Below are positions 8,994-17,862 of a stretch of DNA of 64,000 bases, in pieces. The first letter of the stretch is position 1; each line of letters opens with the position of its first letter. The notes beneath the pieces were generated by a model that saw only the letters and a list, made by a program, of their open reading frames with translations, made no database searches and was not told the DNA's origin. This stretch comes from Chryseobacterium cucumeris (GTDB taxonomy: Bacteria; Bacteroidota; Bacteroidia; Flavobacteriales; Weeksellaceae). The position numbers and the translations under genes are program-made. The DNA is taken from contig NZ_LUVZ01000003.1 of NCBI RefSeq assembly GCF_001593385.1, positions 62,001 to 126,000 on the forward strand. Reading direction: 5' to 3'.

Positions 8994-9806
8994 TTACATA
9001 GTTGACAGAATAATTAATACTAATGCTGTTATTCTAAACAATATCCATGAAATGGTGGGAAGATAATTCAGCTTTAGAATTCTGCATCTCCTGATATGTT
9101 CCACAAACATGATCAATACTACAATTCCAAAATAGATCATATAAAAAACAGGAGTAAAACTGGTCATCAGCGCAGGAATTAACAGTAAAGTTCCGATTAA
9201 AGAAACAGTCATCATATTTCCGAGATAATCCCAGATTTTATCTTTGAGATAAGTTTTTAAAAAGATAGTCTGCCAAAGGATCTGGTCAAGACAAACGGCA
9301 AATTCTCTCACGAAATTTCGCTCTAAATTCAAGTTCAGTTTACCGGAAAATACACTTAAGATATATGCCGAAAAAATAACAACAAGACTGATGTATGCAA
9401 CTCTGCATTTCAGGTTAAAATCCGGAGCACAGGATTGTTCTGTATAGTCTTTTTGAGAAGGAATGATCTGTTTCCGGTTATAAGAAATTAAGGAATACAA
9501 CTTTTTGAAAAACCAATACAAAGGCTTCATTCTTGCTATTTTCTCTAACAATGGAAAAGAGTTTCCAATGATGAGAAGCAGACTGTCTAATCCATATACA
9601 ACTTCGTTTCTGTTATGATCTATCAATGCAATCTCATTCTTTGCCCGGTTGAAATCTATCAGGGTTTTATTTCTCAATGTGATTTCTGTAAAGGCTTCTC
9701 TTCCCTCTTCATCCAGCATTCCGCATTTTGTAAAACCTTTGGAGTAGAGATTACACATAGGACATTCATCGTCGTAGATTAATGTGTGGTTTTTGAGCGT
9801 TTTCAT
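8994..9806 (-). CDS. DCC-family (DUF393) thiol-disulfide protein with membrane domain
   Basis: A 270-residue protein with an N-terminal DCC domain, marked by LIYDDECPMCNLY (Cys15-x-x-Cys18) and a thioredoxin-like fold. The C-terminal half has four or so hydrophobic helices (for example VAYISLVVIFSAYILSVFSG, MMTVSLIGTLLLIPALM). The DCC domain would therefore be anchored at the inner membrane, most likely facing the cytoplasm. Its ATG overlaps the stop of the upstream membrane-protein gene by four bases, which suggests coupling. The redox partner is unknown. Confidence 0.8.
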   Translation of the reverse strand: MKTLKNHTLIYDDECPMCNLYSKGFTKCGMLDEEGREAFTEITLRNKTLIDFNRAKNEIALIDHNRNEVVYGLDSLLLIIGNSFPLLEKIARMKPLYWFFKKLYSLISYNRKQIIPSQKDYTEQSCAPDFNLKCRVAYISLVVIFSAYILSVFSGKLNLNLERNFVREFAVCLDQILWQTIFLKTYLKDKIWDYLGNMMTVSLIGTLLLIPALMTSFTPVFYMIYFGIVVLIMFVEHIRRCRILKLNYLPTISWILFRITALVLIILSTM

Positions 9807-10165
9807 AATTGTGATTTATAAGGTTCATAAGTAGTGTAACAGTCATAAACATACGCCGCTGCCATCACAGGGCTATATAAAAGAGCGGCCATTAAAACAT
9901 ATCCAAAAAAATCATTGATGTGTTTCTCTGTAAACAAGATGGTTACAATAATCCAGATCGGTACTATTACAATTCCATACGCGATATACAATGCTGACTT
10001 TTTTGTTTTGAAAAACAGTTTGATCAGGAAACTTACCAATTGAGGAATTCCTACTATAAAATAAAACAGAACAAATCCAGACAAACCACCAAATATAAAA
10101 GCCTTAGGCCCAATTATTATAAAGAATAACTGAATGTAATAATCATATTTTACAAATGTTTTCAT
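9803..10165 (-). CDS. Small membrane protein
   Basis: A 120-residue protein with four predicted membrane helices (about 10-35, 36-50, 60-80, 90-110). No family is recognised. It overlaps the DCC gene by 4 bp and is the first gene of the downstream sub-operon. One of the three 20-bp palindromes (10261-10280) sits 95 bp upstream of its start. Confidence 0.6.
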   Translation of the reverse strand: MKTFVKYDYYIQLFFIIIGPKAFIFGGLSGFVLFYFIVGIPQLVSFLIKLFFKTKKSALYIAYGIVIVPIWIIVTILFTEKHINDFFGYVLMAALLYSPVMAAAYVYDCYTTYEPYKSQL

Positions 10166-10260
10166 GGCAGCAATGGTTTTAAAGTGATCCTTTTCTTCTG
10201 AAATAAATAATCAGGAATAAGTGAATGATTAAATTTTTCATAATTATTATTCATTTAAAA

Positions 10261-10280
10261 TTTTCAGTAATTTTTGAAAC
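10261..10280. promoter_or_regulatory. Putative GbsR operator, site 3
   Basis: TTTTCAGTAATTTTTGAAAC matches the perfect palindrome at 13231-13250 at 17 of 20 positions. It lies upstream of the membrane protein/DCC/SRPBCC/DUF2071 genes. A looser AT-rich dyad follows at about 10232-10253. Confidence 0.6.
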
Positions 10281-10297
10281 ATATGTTTAAATAAAAA

Positions 10298-10960
10298 CTA
10301 GTTTCTTTTCACATGAAGAATTTCAACCAGATCCAGATATCTTTTGTGCGATATGATGGAGAGTCCGTTTTTGATAAACTGATTTTTAAGATCTTCCAGG
10401 CTTTCATTTTTATTGATATAATGGAACAATTTTCCAAATTCATTCCCAAAAACCTTTGTCACAAGAACCTCTATATACCATTTCACACAATTGAATCTCC
10501 ACTTTATTTTGGGTTTAACAAATTCTACAATGATAATTTCACCTTTCTCATTAATGATATTTGATAGTTTATCCGCAAAAATTGGCTTCTGGTCTTCTTC
10601 TATCGTCTTTGTCCCGTAAGAGCAAAGGATAATATCCATAGAATGGTCAGGAATTTGGCTTTCGAAAAAATCATTCCGGATCTGTTGTATTGACAATTTA
10701 TTTTTGAATGTTGCAGCCAGTTTCATATGCATTGCTGATGAGAAATCCAGTGCTACAATTTCTGTATTATCATTGTGTTCCTGTATAAATTCTAAATTTT
10801 CTCCCTGCCCGCTCATCAAGTCCAAAACTCTTTTATTCCCGTAGCTTTTCACCTTTTGAACAGCCATTTTCCTAAACAGTCTGGTAAACCCTAAAGATGC
10901 AATTTCATTAATATAATATCTGGGTTGCAGATTGTCAAAATATTCTTGCAGATCATTCAT
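10298..10960 (-). CDS. Class I SAM-dependent methyltransferase
   Basis: A 220-residue Rossmann methyltransferase. Motif I is VLDLMSGQGENLEF (about residues 44-57), the acidic post-motif-II residue is in EIVALDFSSAMH, and motif IV is in MDIILCSYGTKTI. It belongs to the UbiE/Methyltransf_11-like group but lacks features that would fix a substrate; quinone or lipid methylation is only a guess. It overlaps the upstream SRPBCC membrane gene by eight bases, so the two are coupled. Confidence 0.8.
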   Translation of the reverse strand: MNDLQEYFDNLQPRYYINEIASLGFTRLFRKMAVQKVKSYGNKRVLDLMSGQGENLEFIQEHNDNTEIVALDFSSAMHMKLAATFKNKLSIQQIRNDFFESQIPDHSMDIILCSYGTKTIEEDQKPIFADKLSNIINEKGEIIIVEFVKPKIKWRFNCVKWYIEVLVTKVFGNEFGKLFHYINKNESLEDLKNQFIKNGLSIISHKRYLDLVEILHVKRN

Positions 10961-11897
10961 TTTCAGATTGTTTTTTTATAGATTGTAATACATGGCTTTG
11001 CATTTTATCAATGATATAGCCGGACCATTTTTTCCAATACCAGGTAGGGGCAATTTTGTAACTGTATTTTGTTTTTGCAATTATCTTTGTTCTATTTTCT
11101 GATAGCTTTTCTAAAGTAATTTCACCATATTTTACAATAAAATAATCATGCAAATGTTTTGCATCAATATCTTTATAAGGTGTTACTTCTTTCATTGGAA
11201 CAGTCTGATTTTCCAAGGAGAATTTCACTTTCTTATTTTCAATAAATTCATTGATGCTAAGATGTAAATCATCATTATTGGTCTGACAGCTATAGCCCAA
11301 TTTTCCGTTTTCATTAACAAGTTTTATATTCTTTGGATAACTGACTCCTTTTTCAAACAGGATAAAATCAGGAGTATTGAAATTGATTTGTGTATTTAAA
11401 AGTTTCCAAACTTTTTCATTGGAAGAATTCACAATCATTTCTGTTGTAATAGTTTCCTCAATTGGTTTTGTATAGGTATCGAAAATATAAGATGCGGGAT
11501 TGATAAAAAGAATAAATACTATAACACTTCCGGTATGTCGTTTTTCGTCAAATACTCCAATAATAAATCCAATATTGAAGCCCACGAACATCGCAAAGCC
11601 AATAAATGGAATAGCCATAATAATACAAATAGCTCCTTCAACGCCAGCTCCTATTAAAATAAGAGAGAAAATGACTAATCCCAAGACTATTTTTAAGATT
11701 GTCTTTAAAACGTTTATTAATCCTATGTTTTTAAAATACTTTACATAGCCAATGATAAATCCAATAGAAACCGGAATGGTGAAGAACAGTGTCACTCCAT
11801 ATTCACCTTTGGCAACCAGAAAAAACCATACGGCAACAATTAAAACAACAGTCAGAAAGAGACTTAAATAGAGATAACGTTTAAAAAAATTCTTCAT
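10953..11897 (-). CDS. Membrane protein with C-terminal SRPBCC domain
   Basis: A 314-residue protein with four to five N-terminal membrane helices (residues about 8-140, including VVLIVAVWFFLVA, LGLVIFSLILIGAGVEG, IGFAMFVGFNIGFIIGVF). A soluble C-terminal part (about 145-300) begins TTEMIVNSSNEKVWKLL, the typical first strand of an SRPBCC/polyketide-cyclase fold. The fusion would place a ligand-binding module at the membrane. It is cotranscribed with the overlapping methyltransferase. A 20-bp palindrome is 18 bp upstream of the ATG. Confidence 0.7.
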   Translation of the reverse strand: MKNFFKRYLYLSLFLTVVLIVAVWFFLVAKGEYGVTLFFTIPVSIGFIIGYVKYFKNIGLINVLKTILKIVLGLVIFSLILIGAGVEGAICIIMAIPFIGFAMFVGFNIGFIIGVFDEKRHTGSVIVFILFINPASYIFDTYTKPIEETITTEMIVNSSNEKVWKLLNTQINFNTPDFILFEKGVSYPKNIKLVNENGKLGYSCQTNNDDLHLSINEFIENKKVKFSLENQTVPMKEVTPYKDIDAKHLHDYFIVKYGEITLEKLSENRTKIIAKTKYSYKIAPTWYWKKWSGYIIDKMQSHVLQSIKKQSENE

Positions 11898-11915
11898 GAT
11901 ATTATAAGTTTTATA

Positions 11916-11935
11916 TTTTCAGTAATTTTTGAAAA
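11916..11935. promoter_or_regulatory. Putative GbsR operator, site 2
   Basis: TTTTCAGTAATTTTTGAAAA, an imperfect palindrome with two differences from the perfect site at 13231-13250, placed 18 bp before the ATG of the SRPBCC membrane protein. Confidence 0.65.
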
Positions 11936-11974
11936 TTAATTTGAAATAAAAAAGGATTTTCATCCAGATTTATT

Positions 11975-12667
11975 TTATTGTATATTCTTTTTTAAATAGT
12001 CTTTCAGCGTATACCAAGTAGAAAATCTACATGTAGTGTCATTAATGGTATCCGATTTTCCTTTATGATAGAAAATATATTCATCTCTTGTGGTACACTC
12101 TCCATCTTCAGGAATTTCTCTTATTATATTTTCCGTTTTTACCAAATACGCCCATGCTTCTTTATCCAAAATTTTCAAACTACCATTTTTCAGGCGGAGA
12201 AAGTAATTCTTTCCCTTATTAATGATGATTATTGAATCTTTACCCTGATGAAAACATCCTCTTGATTGAAATACCAATTTTGCTTCCGAGTCTTTTAGAT
12301 TTTCAAAAACAGCTTTTTTATTTTTTTTTAATAAATAATCAGGATTAATACTAACTCTGTATGTTTTAGATTCATCAACTTTTATTTCTTTTTTTATGGT
12401 TTCTCCAAAAAGATTTTCATAAACAAATGAATACTTTCCTTCTTTTAAACTGTCAAATTTTATATTGGAATTTAAGAAAAGAGCAGACCCTTCAGGTTCT
12501 AGAATTTTGAAAATCTTCCCATCCTTATAGATTTCAATTTTGTACAAATCGTGACGCCCATTATCATATTTATCAGAGTTTTCTATATGAATATCGAAAT
12601 TTGCCATTACATTTTTCTGACAGTTCATCATCAGAGCTAAAAGACATAGTAATAAAAGGCCTCTCAT
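11975..12667 (-). CDS. Lipoprotein of unknown function
   Basis: A 230-residue protein with a lipoprotein signal (MRGLLLLCLLALMMNCQKN) and candidate lipidated Cys16. The residue before the Cys is Asn, which is less usual than Gly or Ala. The mature part looks beta-rich (FDIHIENSDKYDNGRHDLYKIEIYKDGK). No family is recognised. The gene starts 11 bp after the regulator stop and is almost certainly cotranscribed with it. Confidence 0.65.
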   Translation of the reverse strand: MRGLLLLCLLALMMNCQKNVMANFDIHIENSDKYDNGRHDLYKIEIYKDGKIFKILEPEGSALFLNSNIKFDSLKEGKYSFVYENLFGETIKKEIKVDESKTYRVSINPDYLLKKNKKAVFENLKDSEAKLVFQSRGCFHQGKDSIIIINKGKNYFLRLKNGSLKILDKEAWAYLVKTENIIREIPEDGECTTRDEYIFYHKGKSDTINDTTCRFSTWYTLKDYLKKNIQ

Positions 12668-12678
12668 TTCTTGAAAAT

Positions 12679-13182
12679 TTATTTCAACAGATTGGTAATT
12701 TTTCCTACCAGCCAGTGGTCATCACTTTTTATTGCCAGATCCATGATGTTATTGATTTTTCCGGTGACAGAACTGAAATCATTCATCAGCTTGATAAATT
12801 CCTGAGCTTCTTCTGAATCTTTATCCTCAATATTTTTTAACTCTTCAAGAAAGGAAATGACAGGCTCTATTTCTCTTTTTCTTCTTTCTTTGGTAATTTG
12901 CTTGAACAAATACCATACATCTTTTTCTGCTACAAAATATTCTTTACGGTCGCCTTTTACAAATTCTTTCTTCACGATTCCCCAGTCTATCAGAGCACGA
13001 AGGTTCATATTGGCATTTCCTCTTGAAATCTCCAGCTGTTCCATAACTTCATCCGTAGAAAGAGGTTTTCCGCTCGCCAGAAGCAATGCATGCACCTGTG
13101 CCATCGTACGGTTGATTCCCCAATTGGTAGCAAAGGTTCCCCAGGTCTGAATGTATTTTTCTTTTGCTTCTGAAAGTTGCAT
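12679..13182 (-). CDS. GbsR/MarR-family transcriptional regulator
   Basis: A 167-residue winged-helix DNA-binding protein of the COG1510 (GbsR) group. The wHTH spans about residues 25-90 (AQVHALLLASGKPLSTDEVMEQLEISRGNANMNLRALIDWGIVKKE), followed by a helical C-terminal dimerisation and effector region. A perfect palindrome overlaps the -33 region of its own promoter, so autoregulation is likely. Two further copies of the site precede downstream genes, which makes this the obvious local regulator. The effector is unknown; GbsR itself senses choline in Bacillus. Confidence 0.88.
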   Translation of the reverse strand: MQLSEAKEKYIQTWGTFATNWGINRTMAQVHALLLASGKPLSTDEVMEQLEISRGNANMNLRALIDWGIVKKEFVKGDRKEYFVAEKDVWYLFKQITKERRKREIEPVISFLEELKNIEDKDSEEAQEFIKLMNDFSSVTGKINNIMDLAIKSDDHWLVGKITNLLK

Positions 13183-13207
13183 TTTGTTTCCTTTTTAATT
13201 TCTGTAA

Positions 13208-13237
13208 CAAATGTAATTATATTTTTTGAATTTTCAA
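13208..13237 (-). promoter_or_regulatory. Promoter of the GbsR/MarR gene
   Basis: On the minus strand TTG, 19 bases, then TACATTTG matches the Bacteroidetes TTG-N19-TAnnTTTG consensus exactly. The -33 TTG is inside the palindrome at 13231-13250. Confidence 0.7.
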
Positions 13238-13250
13238 TAATTATTGAAAA
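13231..13250. promoter_or_regulatory. Putative GbsR operator, site 1 (perfect palindrome)
   Basis: TTTTCAATAATTATTGAAAA is a perfect 20-bp palindrome covering the -33 element of the regulator promoter, as expected of an autorepressor site. Confidence 0.7.
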
Positions 13251-13272
13251 TTAATTTTAGAAAGATTTTCTA

Positions 13273-13310
13273 TGATCCTTGTCAAGGTTCCAAACTTATC
13301 ACAAGGATCA
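13273..13310. repeat. Inverted repeat after the A2M gene
   Basis: Ten-base perfect arms TGATCCTTGT (13273-13282) and ACAAGGATCA (13301-13310) with an 18-base spacer lie between the A2M stop and the regulator promoter. There is no T-run, so it could be a weak terminator, an RNA-stabilising hairpin or a protein site. Confidence 0.5.
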
Positions 13311-13338
13311 ATGGATGTCTGTTTCAGTTTATAAAAAA

Positions 13339-16300
13339 TTAAGGTTCAATACTGGTTGTAATTCCTTGATTCCAATACTTAGCTTCCGGCATATAATAGA
13401 GGTAAACATTACTTGATTTTCCTGTATACGTTCCGGCAAATTCTACTTTGAGATCAAGATTAATAGTCTTTGTTTCCTCAGCATTGAAATGTTCCCAGTA
13501 TAAAACCAGATAGTTGTCAAAAATCTCATAGTAAGAAACCTGTTTTTTGTCCGCCATATCTTTCAGCAAGGCATTTTGCAGCGTCAATCCTGCCGGGATA
13601 CCAATTTTTGCTATGGTCATTGGCAGCTCACCGTTTATTTTGTTTTTTACGGTAATGGTCATTCTCTTGGTCTCCCCTATTTTTGACGTTCCGGATTTTA
13701 ATCTGGTCTCCATGGTAAGTGGAATATCCTTGCTTTCCGGAGCTTGCAGCGTGTAATATTGATATTCCAGCTTATAAGGAAGTCCTTTTTGTGATGGATA
13801 ATGAATAGTGATATCATTTTCCCCTGTTTTATATGCTGATGACAGACTTATATTAGGATAAGTATTCGCTTTGTTAATCTTAATAATCGGTTTTTCAGTT
13901 CCATACAATTTCTCATTTTTAGAGAAAAAATCAGATAATGCCTGGATTGCCAGTGTTGTGGCCTGTGTAGAGCCGAATCCGAAATAGCCATTCAAACCAA
14001 TAAGCTGATCAGCTGCTTCAGCAATTTTCAACTGGTTGAGTTTCTCATCTTTCTGAAGGGCCATAATATATAATGAAAGTGTCTCCGCATCCGCAGACAT
14101 TCCCCATGAACCAGTAAAAGTAACTTCAGATTTTACCTTCTTTGTTTCATATTGTTTGTCCAGAATTTTTATCATATCATCATATTCTTTTTGTTTCCCA
14201 AGATATGCTGCTGCATTAGCAAGTAAAGCCAATTGATAAGAATCTTTTGTAGCCAAAGCTCTTTTCAGCATTACCTGAAAGGAATCTTCAATTTCATTTT
14301 TAAACCCAAGTTTGGACAGAGCATATACAACATACATATTTCTCGACCAGGAAAATTCAGAAAAGTCTTTTTTGGATTCATAGGGTTTTCTTACTTCGAA
14401 TAATCCGTTTGCATTCTTTTTTGACAAAATAAATGAGGAAAGTTCCTGGATGAGCTTAGCATCCGGATTCACGTACTTCTTTAATTCCATAAATTCCAAT
14501 AACGCAAATGCTGAAAGGGCGACATCTGATTCTGCGGAGCTGAAATATCCGAAACCTCCGTCCTTATTTTTATAACTCAGCAGCTTCTGGAAGCCTTTTT
14601 TCAGATTTTTTATCACCAGATTTTCAGTTGCGGTGTTTATTTTTTTACTTGATTTTAAATAGTCAAGAATAAAAATGTTAGGATATACTGTTGAGGAAAG
14701 CTGTTCAAAACATCCATGAGGTTCTTTTTTCAGTTGTTCTATGTCTCCAAACATCTTCAGAGCTGTATTTTCAAATACATAATAGGATGAATACAGGCTT
14801 CCATTAATATACTCCGGAATATTGATTTTGAGATCTTCTGTTTTACTATTAATGATGGAAAACTGATGGAGAAATCCTTTTTCTTCTACTTTAAACGGAA
14901 GAATCATTGTCTCTCTGAAATCTCCTGATTTGATGGTAAACTGGATATTGGAATTCACTATCTCATCGGTCTGTATTCTTACAAATAATCTTCCTGATTC
15001 TAGGGGTTTCAGAGTGATAAGACTATCAGAACTGATGAGTTTTACATGGTTGGGAACAATCACATCCATGGTCATTTTGCGGGTTTTTGGAGAATTATTT
15101 TTAACTACCACAGGAATTGTCATTTGATCTGTTCTCGTCAGGTACTGAGGAATTTTAGTATCTATCGAAATCAGGCTCTGGGCAGCATACGTCGTTTCAT
15201 CTCTTCCCAAAAGTCCTGATGCAGAAATTCCTTCTGTTATAATTCTGAAAGTGGAATTCGCATCTGAATTATAAAACTCCACTCTGGCCTTCCCATTTTT
15301 ATCCGTTTCTACTACCGGATTCCAGTAAAGCGCTTCTCTATAGTCAAAACGGTAAGAGGTATTGGTTGTTTTATATTCGGGATAAACAAATTCTCTTGCT
15401 CCGGCATATGAAATAAGCTTTCCATAGGGCAAAGTTTGTATGGCGAGGTAAGATTTCGGGGTAATATCAATACTTATTTCTGATTTTCTATTTTTAGCTG
15501 AGTTGACGATCACCACTCCATTCACAGCTCTGCTTCCGTAAATAGCGGTAGCCGCAGCATCTTTCAAAACGGTAATACTGTTGATATCATTTGGATTAAT
15601 CGTCGTATTAAAATTTTCGACAGGAATACCATCCACAATGAATAAAGGGTTTTTATTGGTAATGGAGGCCGTTCCTCTGATATTGATCTGCTCTCCTGCT
15701 CCCGGCTGCCCGGCACTTGTTACCATTAATCCCGCAACTTTTCCACTCAACAAAGAAGTTACGCTGGCATTCTGCATCTCCATAGAAGATGTTATTGTTG
15801 TAGAAGCCACTGCTGCTTTATCATTCTTTACACTGTAGCCCACAACAACTACTTCTTCAATACTTGTATTCTTTCTGATTGTATCAGTTTTTGATCTTCG
15901 TGATTGATTTAACTGACTGGTATTGTTTTTATTTTCTGTTTTTATTTCTTCTTTTCTTTCAGCTTCCTTTACAATTTCTTCTACGTCTATGTTGGCAAGT
16001 TTCTGTTTTACTAAAGGATTAATATCCAGATTGTAAGACAGAATTTTGATTTTCAGCTGATGTTTAGGCTGAAAGGACTTTGCAATAATTTTATAAGAAT
16101 TATTTGCATTTAAATCCGAAAAATAGAACTTTCCATTTTCTGCAACGGCCTGCTTCAGAATCATTTTATTATAGATATCCAAAAGAAAAACATCTGCTTT
16201 CACCGGTTTTTTGTTTTCATCTTCTACCACGCCATAGATTGTGTTTTTCTTTTCAGGAAGGTATTTGTATTTATTGGTCTTCAGAATTTCCGGAATAGGT

Positions 16301-17859
16301 TCAAAATATCGGTAACCGTTTGTCAGCATCACAAGATCTAAGCTTTTATCTGCTTTTTCTTCTTTTTTATCGAAATAAAACTGAGGCCTTTCAATTTTCC
16401 CTTTGAGCTCAGAATCCATCAAAAGCCAGGAAATAATATGATTCTGTCTGTCGTCAGCATAGGTCCATAGTTTATCATCTACTACGCTTACTCCAAGATT
16501 AGCAGGAACAGGTTTGTTATTCTCATCCGTGGTTTCAATGTCCAGAACCACCTTTTCTCTTGGCAGATAATGCTGCTTTACAGGGGTAACTTTTATATTC
16601 AGATGGTTTACTTTATTAGTAAAAACAATCCTTTCTGCAAGCGGCATATTATTTTCCAGAATGGTAAACCTACAGATTCCTGTGGGGAAATTCTTTTCTG
16701 CAGTTTCCAAAGAATTCATTCCTTTTTTCAGCGAAATGATTTTGCTGTAAACTTCTTTTCCGCGGAAACTTCCCAACAGGGTAATTGTTTTTTCCTGGGT
16801 AGAAAATATCGTAAAATTCAGGTTTTTATTTTCATTCCGAATATTTAAAACCAGTCCTTCATTTTTTGCCACCGGGAGATCAAAAGTCTGGGTAATATTT
16901 TCCGGCTTTACAACTTTTGCATAGTAATTTTCTCCATTTTTCGGGGTAAAAAGAAAGCTTCCCATTCCAAAATTATAGGCTGAAATTTCTTTTATTTTTT
17001 CATGATTCTGATTGTAAACAGCCAAGACAGCATCTACAGGCTTTTCAAACTCATCCAGAATTTTAAAGGCGATATTCTGTTCTATTCCATTGATAAAAGT
17101 TCCGCCTTCCGGTAAGAATTTCACATCCAGATTATTCAGAACAACAGGAATATTTCTGGAGATAGATTCTGTAAATCCATCAAAATTCACTTTGATATTC
17201 AAAAGAGCATCAGAGGATTTCAAAACTTCAGGAAGCTTAAAGGTCAACAGTTTTTTACCTTCCTTATCGGTAATGAGTTTTCCTTCTGAAATAGTTTCTC
17301 CGTTGTGCATTATGGTATAATCAGCTTCATAAAAAGGAATCGGAAGATTGCTAAGACTTCTCATTGAAAAATCTGCACTTACCTCATCTCCCGGGCCATA
17401 TCCTTTTTTAGGAAAATCAAGCTTCATTAAAATTCTTGGTGATACAATTTTCTGGAGGGTAATTTCTTTTTCGAAGGTATTTTTTCCTTCTTCATTCTGC
17501 ATCCAGTTGGTAAAAGCTCTGATTTTATAGATCCCCCCCTTCATGTCTTCAGCAAAATAGAAGTCTCCCTGGGCATATCCATTGGTAATTTCGTATTTCA
17601 ATTTTCTCACAACACTTCCTGCAGGATCTGTTATTTCGAAATTTACGACCCTGCTTTCTTCGACCGGTAAATTATTGTTTCCTTTTACAACATATATTTT
17701 AAAATACATTTGCTCCCCAGGTTTATAAAAAACATGATTGGTCTGAATGTAGGTCTTTTCTTTTTCAAAATCCTGAAATGGTTGCTGTCCTTTCACAGAA
17801 AAGGCTGAAAACAATAAGCACAGCAGGATGATATAGGTGGATATAAACTTGAGATTCAT
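13339..17859 (-). CDS. Alpha-2-macroglobulin-family protein with thioester and embedded TonB-plug domain
   Basis: A 1506-residue exported protein, signal peptide MNLKFISTYIILLCLLFSAFSVKG. The N-terminal part has macroglobulin domains (KTYIQTNHVFYKPGEQMYFKIYV is the MG1/MG2 signature). About residues 525-610 are a carboxypeptidase-regulatory-like module. Residues about 665-790 form a TonB-receptor plug (IEEVVVVGYSVKN, NIRGTASITNKNPLFIVDGIPVEN, INSITVLKDAAATAIYGSRAVNGVVIV). A2M/TED domains follow, with the thioester motif GCFEQ (Cys1050). In the A2M family the thioester covalently traps attacking proteases. No lipobox is seen. It starts three bases after the barrel gene stop, so the two are one operon. 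The plug inside an A2M, next to a barrel lacking a plug, is odd. Confidence 0.9.
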   Translation of the reverse strand: MNLKFISTYIILLCLLFSAFSVKGQQPFQDFEKEKTYIQTNHVFYKPGEQMYFKIYVVKGNNNLPVEESRVVNFEITDPAGSVVRKLKYEITNGYAQGDFYFAEDMKGGIYKIRAFTNWMQNEEGKNTFEKEITLQKIVSPRILMKLDFPKKGYGPGDEVSADFSMRSLSNLPIPFYEADYTIMHNGETISEGKLITDKEGKKLLTFKLPEVLKSSDALLNIKVNFDGFTESISRNIPVVLNNLDVKFLPEGGTFINGIEQNIAFKILDEFEKPVDAVLAVYNQNHEKIKEISAYNFGMGSFLFTPKNGENYYAKVVKPENITQTFDLPVAKNEGLVLNIRNENKNLNFTIFSTQEKTITLLGSFRGKEVYSKIISLKKGMNSLETAEKNFPTGICRFTILENNMPLAERIVFTNKVNHLNIKVTPVKQHYLPREKVVLDIETTDENNKPVPANLGVSVVDDKLWTYADDRQNHIISWLLMDSELKGKIERPQFYFDKKEEKADKSLDLVMLTNGYRYFEPIPEILKTNKYKYLPEKKNTIYGVVEDENKKPVKADVFLLDIYNKMILKQAVAENGKFYFSDLNANNSYKIIAKSFQPKHQLKIKILSYNLDINPLVKQKLANIDVEEIVKEAERKEEIKTENKNNTSQLNQSRRSKTDTIRKNTSIEEVVVVGYSVKNDKAAVASTTITSSMEMQNASVTSLLSGKVAGLMVTSAGQPGAGEQINIRGTASITNKNPLFIVDGIPVENFNTTINPNDINSITVLKDAAATAIYGSRAVNGVVIVNSAKNRKSEISIDITPKSYLAIQTLPYGKLISYAGAREFVYPEYKTTNTSYRFDYREALYWNPVVETDKNGKARVEFYNSDANSTFRIITEGISASGLLGRDETTYAAQSLISIDTKIPQYLTRTDQMTIPVVVKNNSPKTRKMTMDVIVPNHVKLISSDSLITLKPLESGRLFVRIQTDEIVNSNIQFTIKSGDFRETMILPFKVEEKGFLHQFSIINSKTEDLKINIPEYINGSLYSSYYVFENTALKMFGDIEQLKKEPHGCFEQLSSTVYPNIFILDYLKSSKKINTATENLVIKNLKKGFQKLLSYKNKDGGFGYFSSAESDVALSAFALLEFMELKKYVNPDAKLIQELSSFILSKKNANGLFEVRKPYESKKDFSEFSWSRNMYVVYALSKLGFKNEIEDSFQVMLKRALATKDSYQLALLANAAAYLGKQKEYDDMIKILDKQYETKKVKSEVTFTGSWGMSADAETLSLYIMALQKDEKLNQLKIAEAADQLIGLNGYFGFGSTQATTLAIQALSDFFSKNEKLYGTEKPIIKINKANTYPNISLSSAYKTGENDITIHYPSQKGLPYKLEYQYYTLQAPESKDIPLTMETRLKSGTSKIGETKRMTITVKNKINGELPMTIAKIGIPAGLTLQNALLKDMADKKQVSYYEIFDNYLVLYWEHFNAEETKTINLDLKVEFAGTYTGKSSNVYLYYMPEAKYWNQGITTSIEP

Positions 17860-17862
17860 GAG

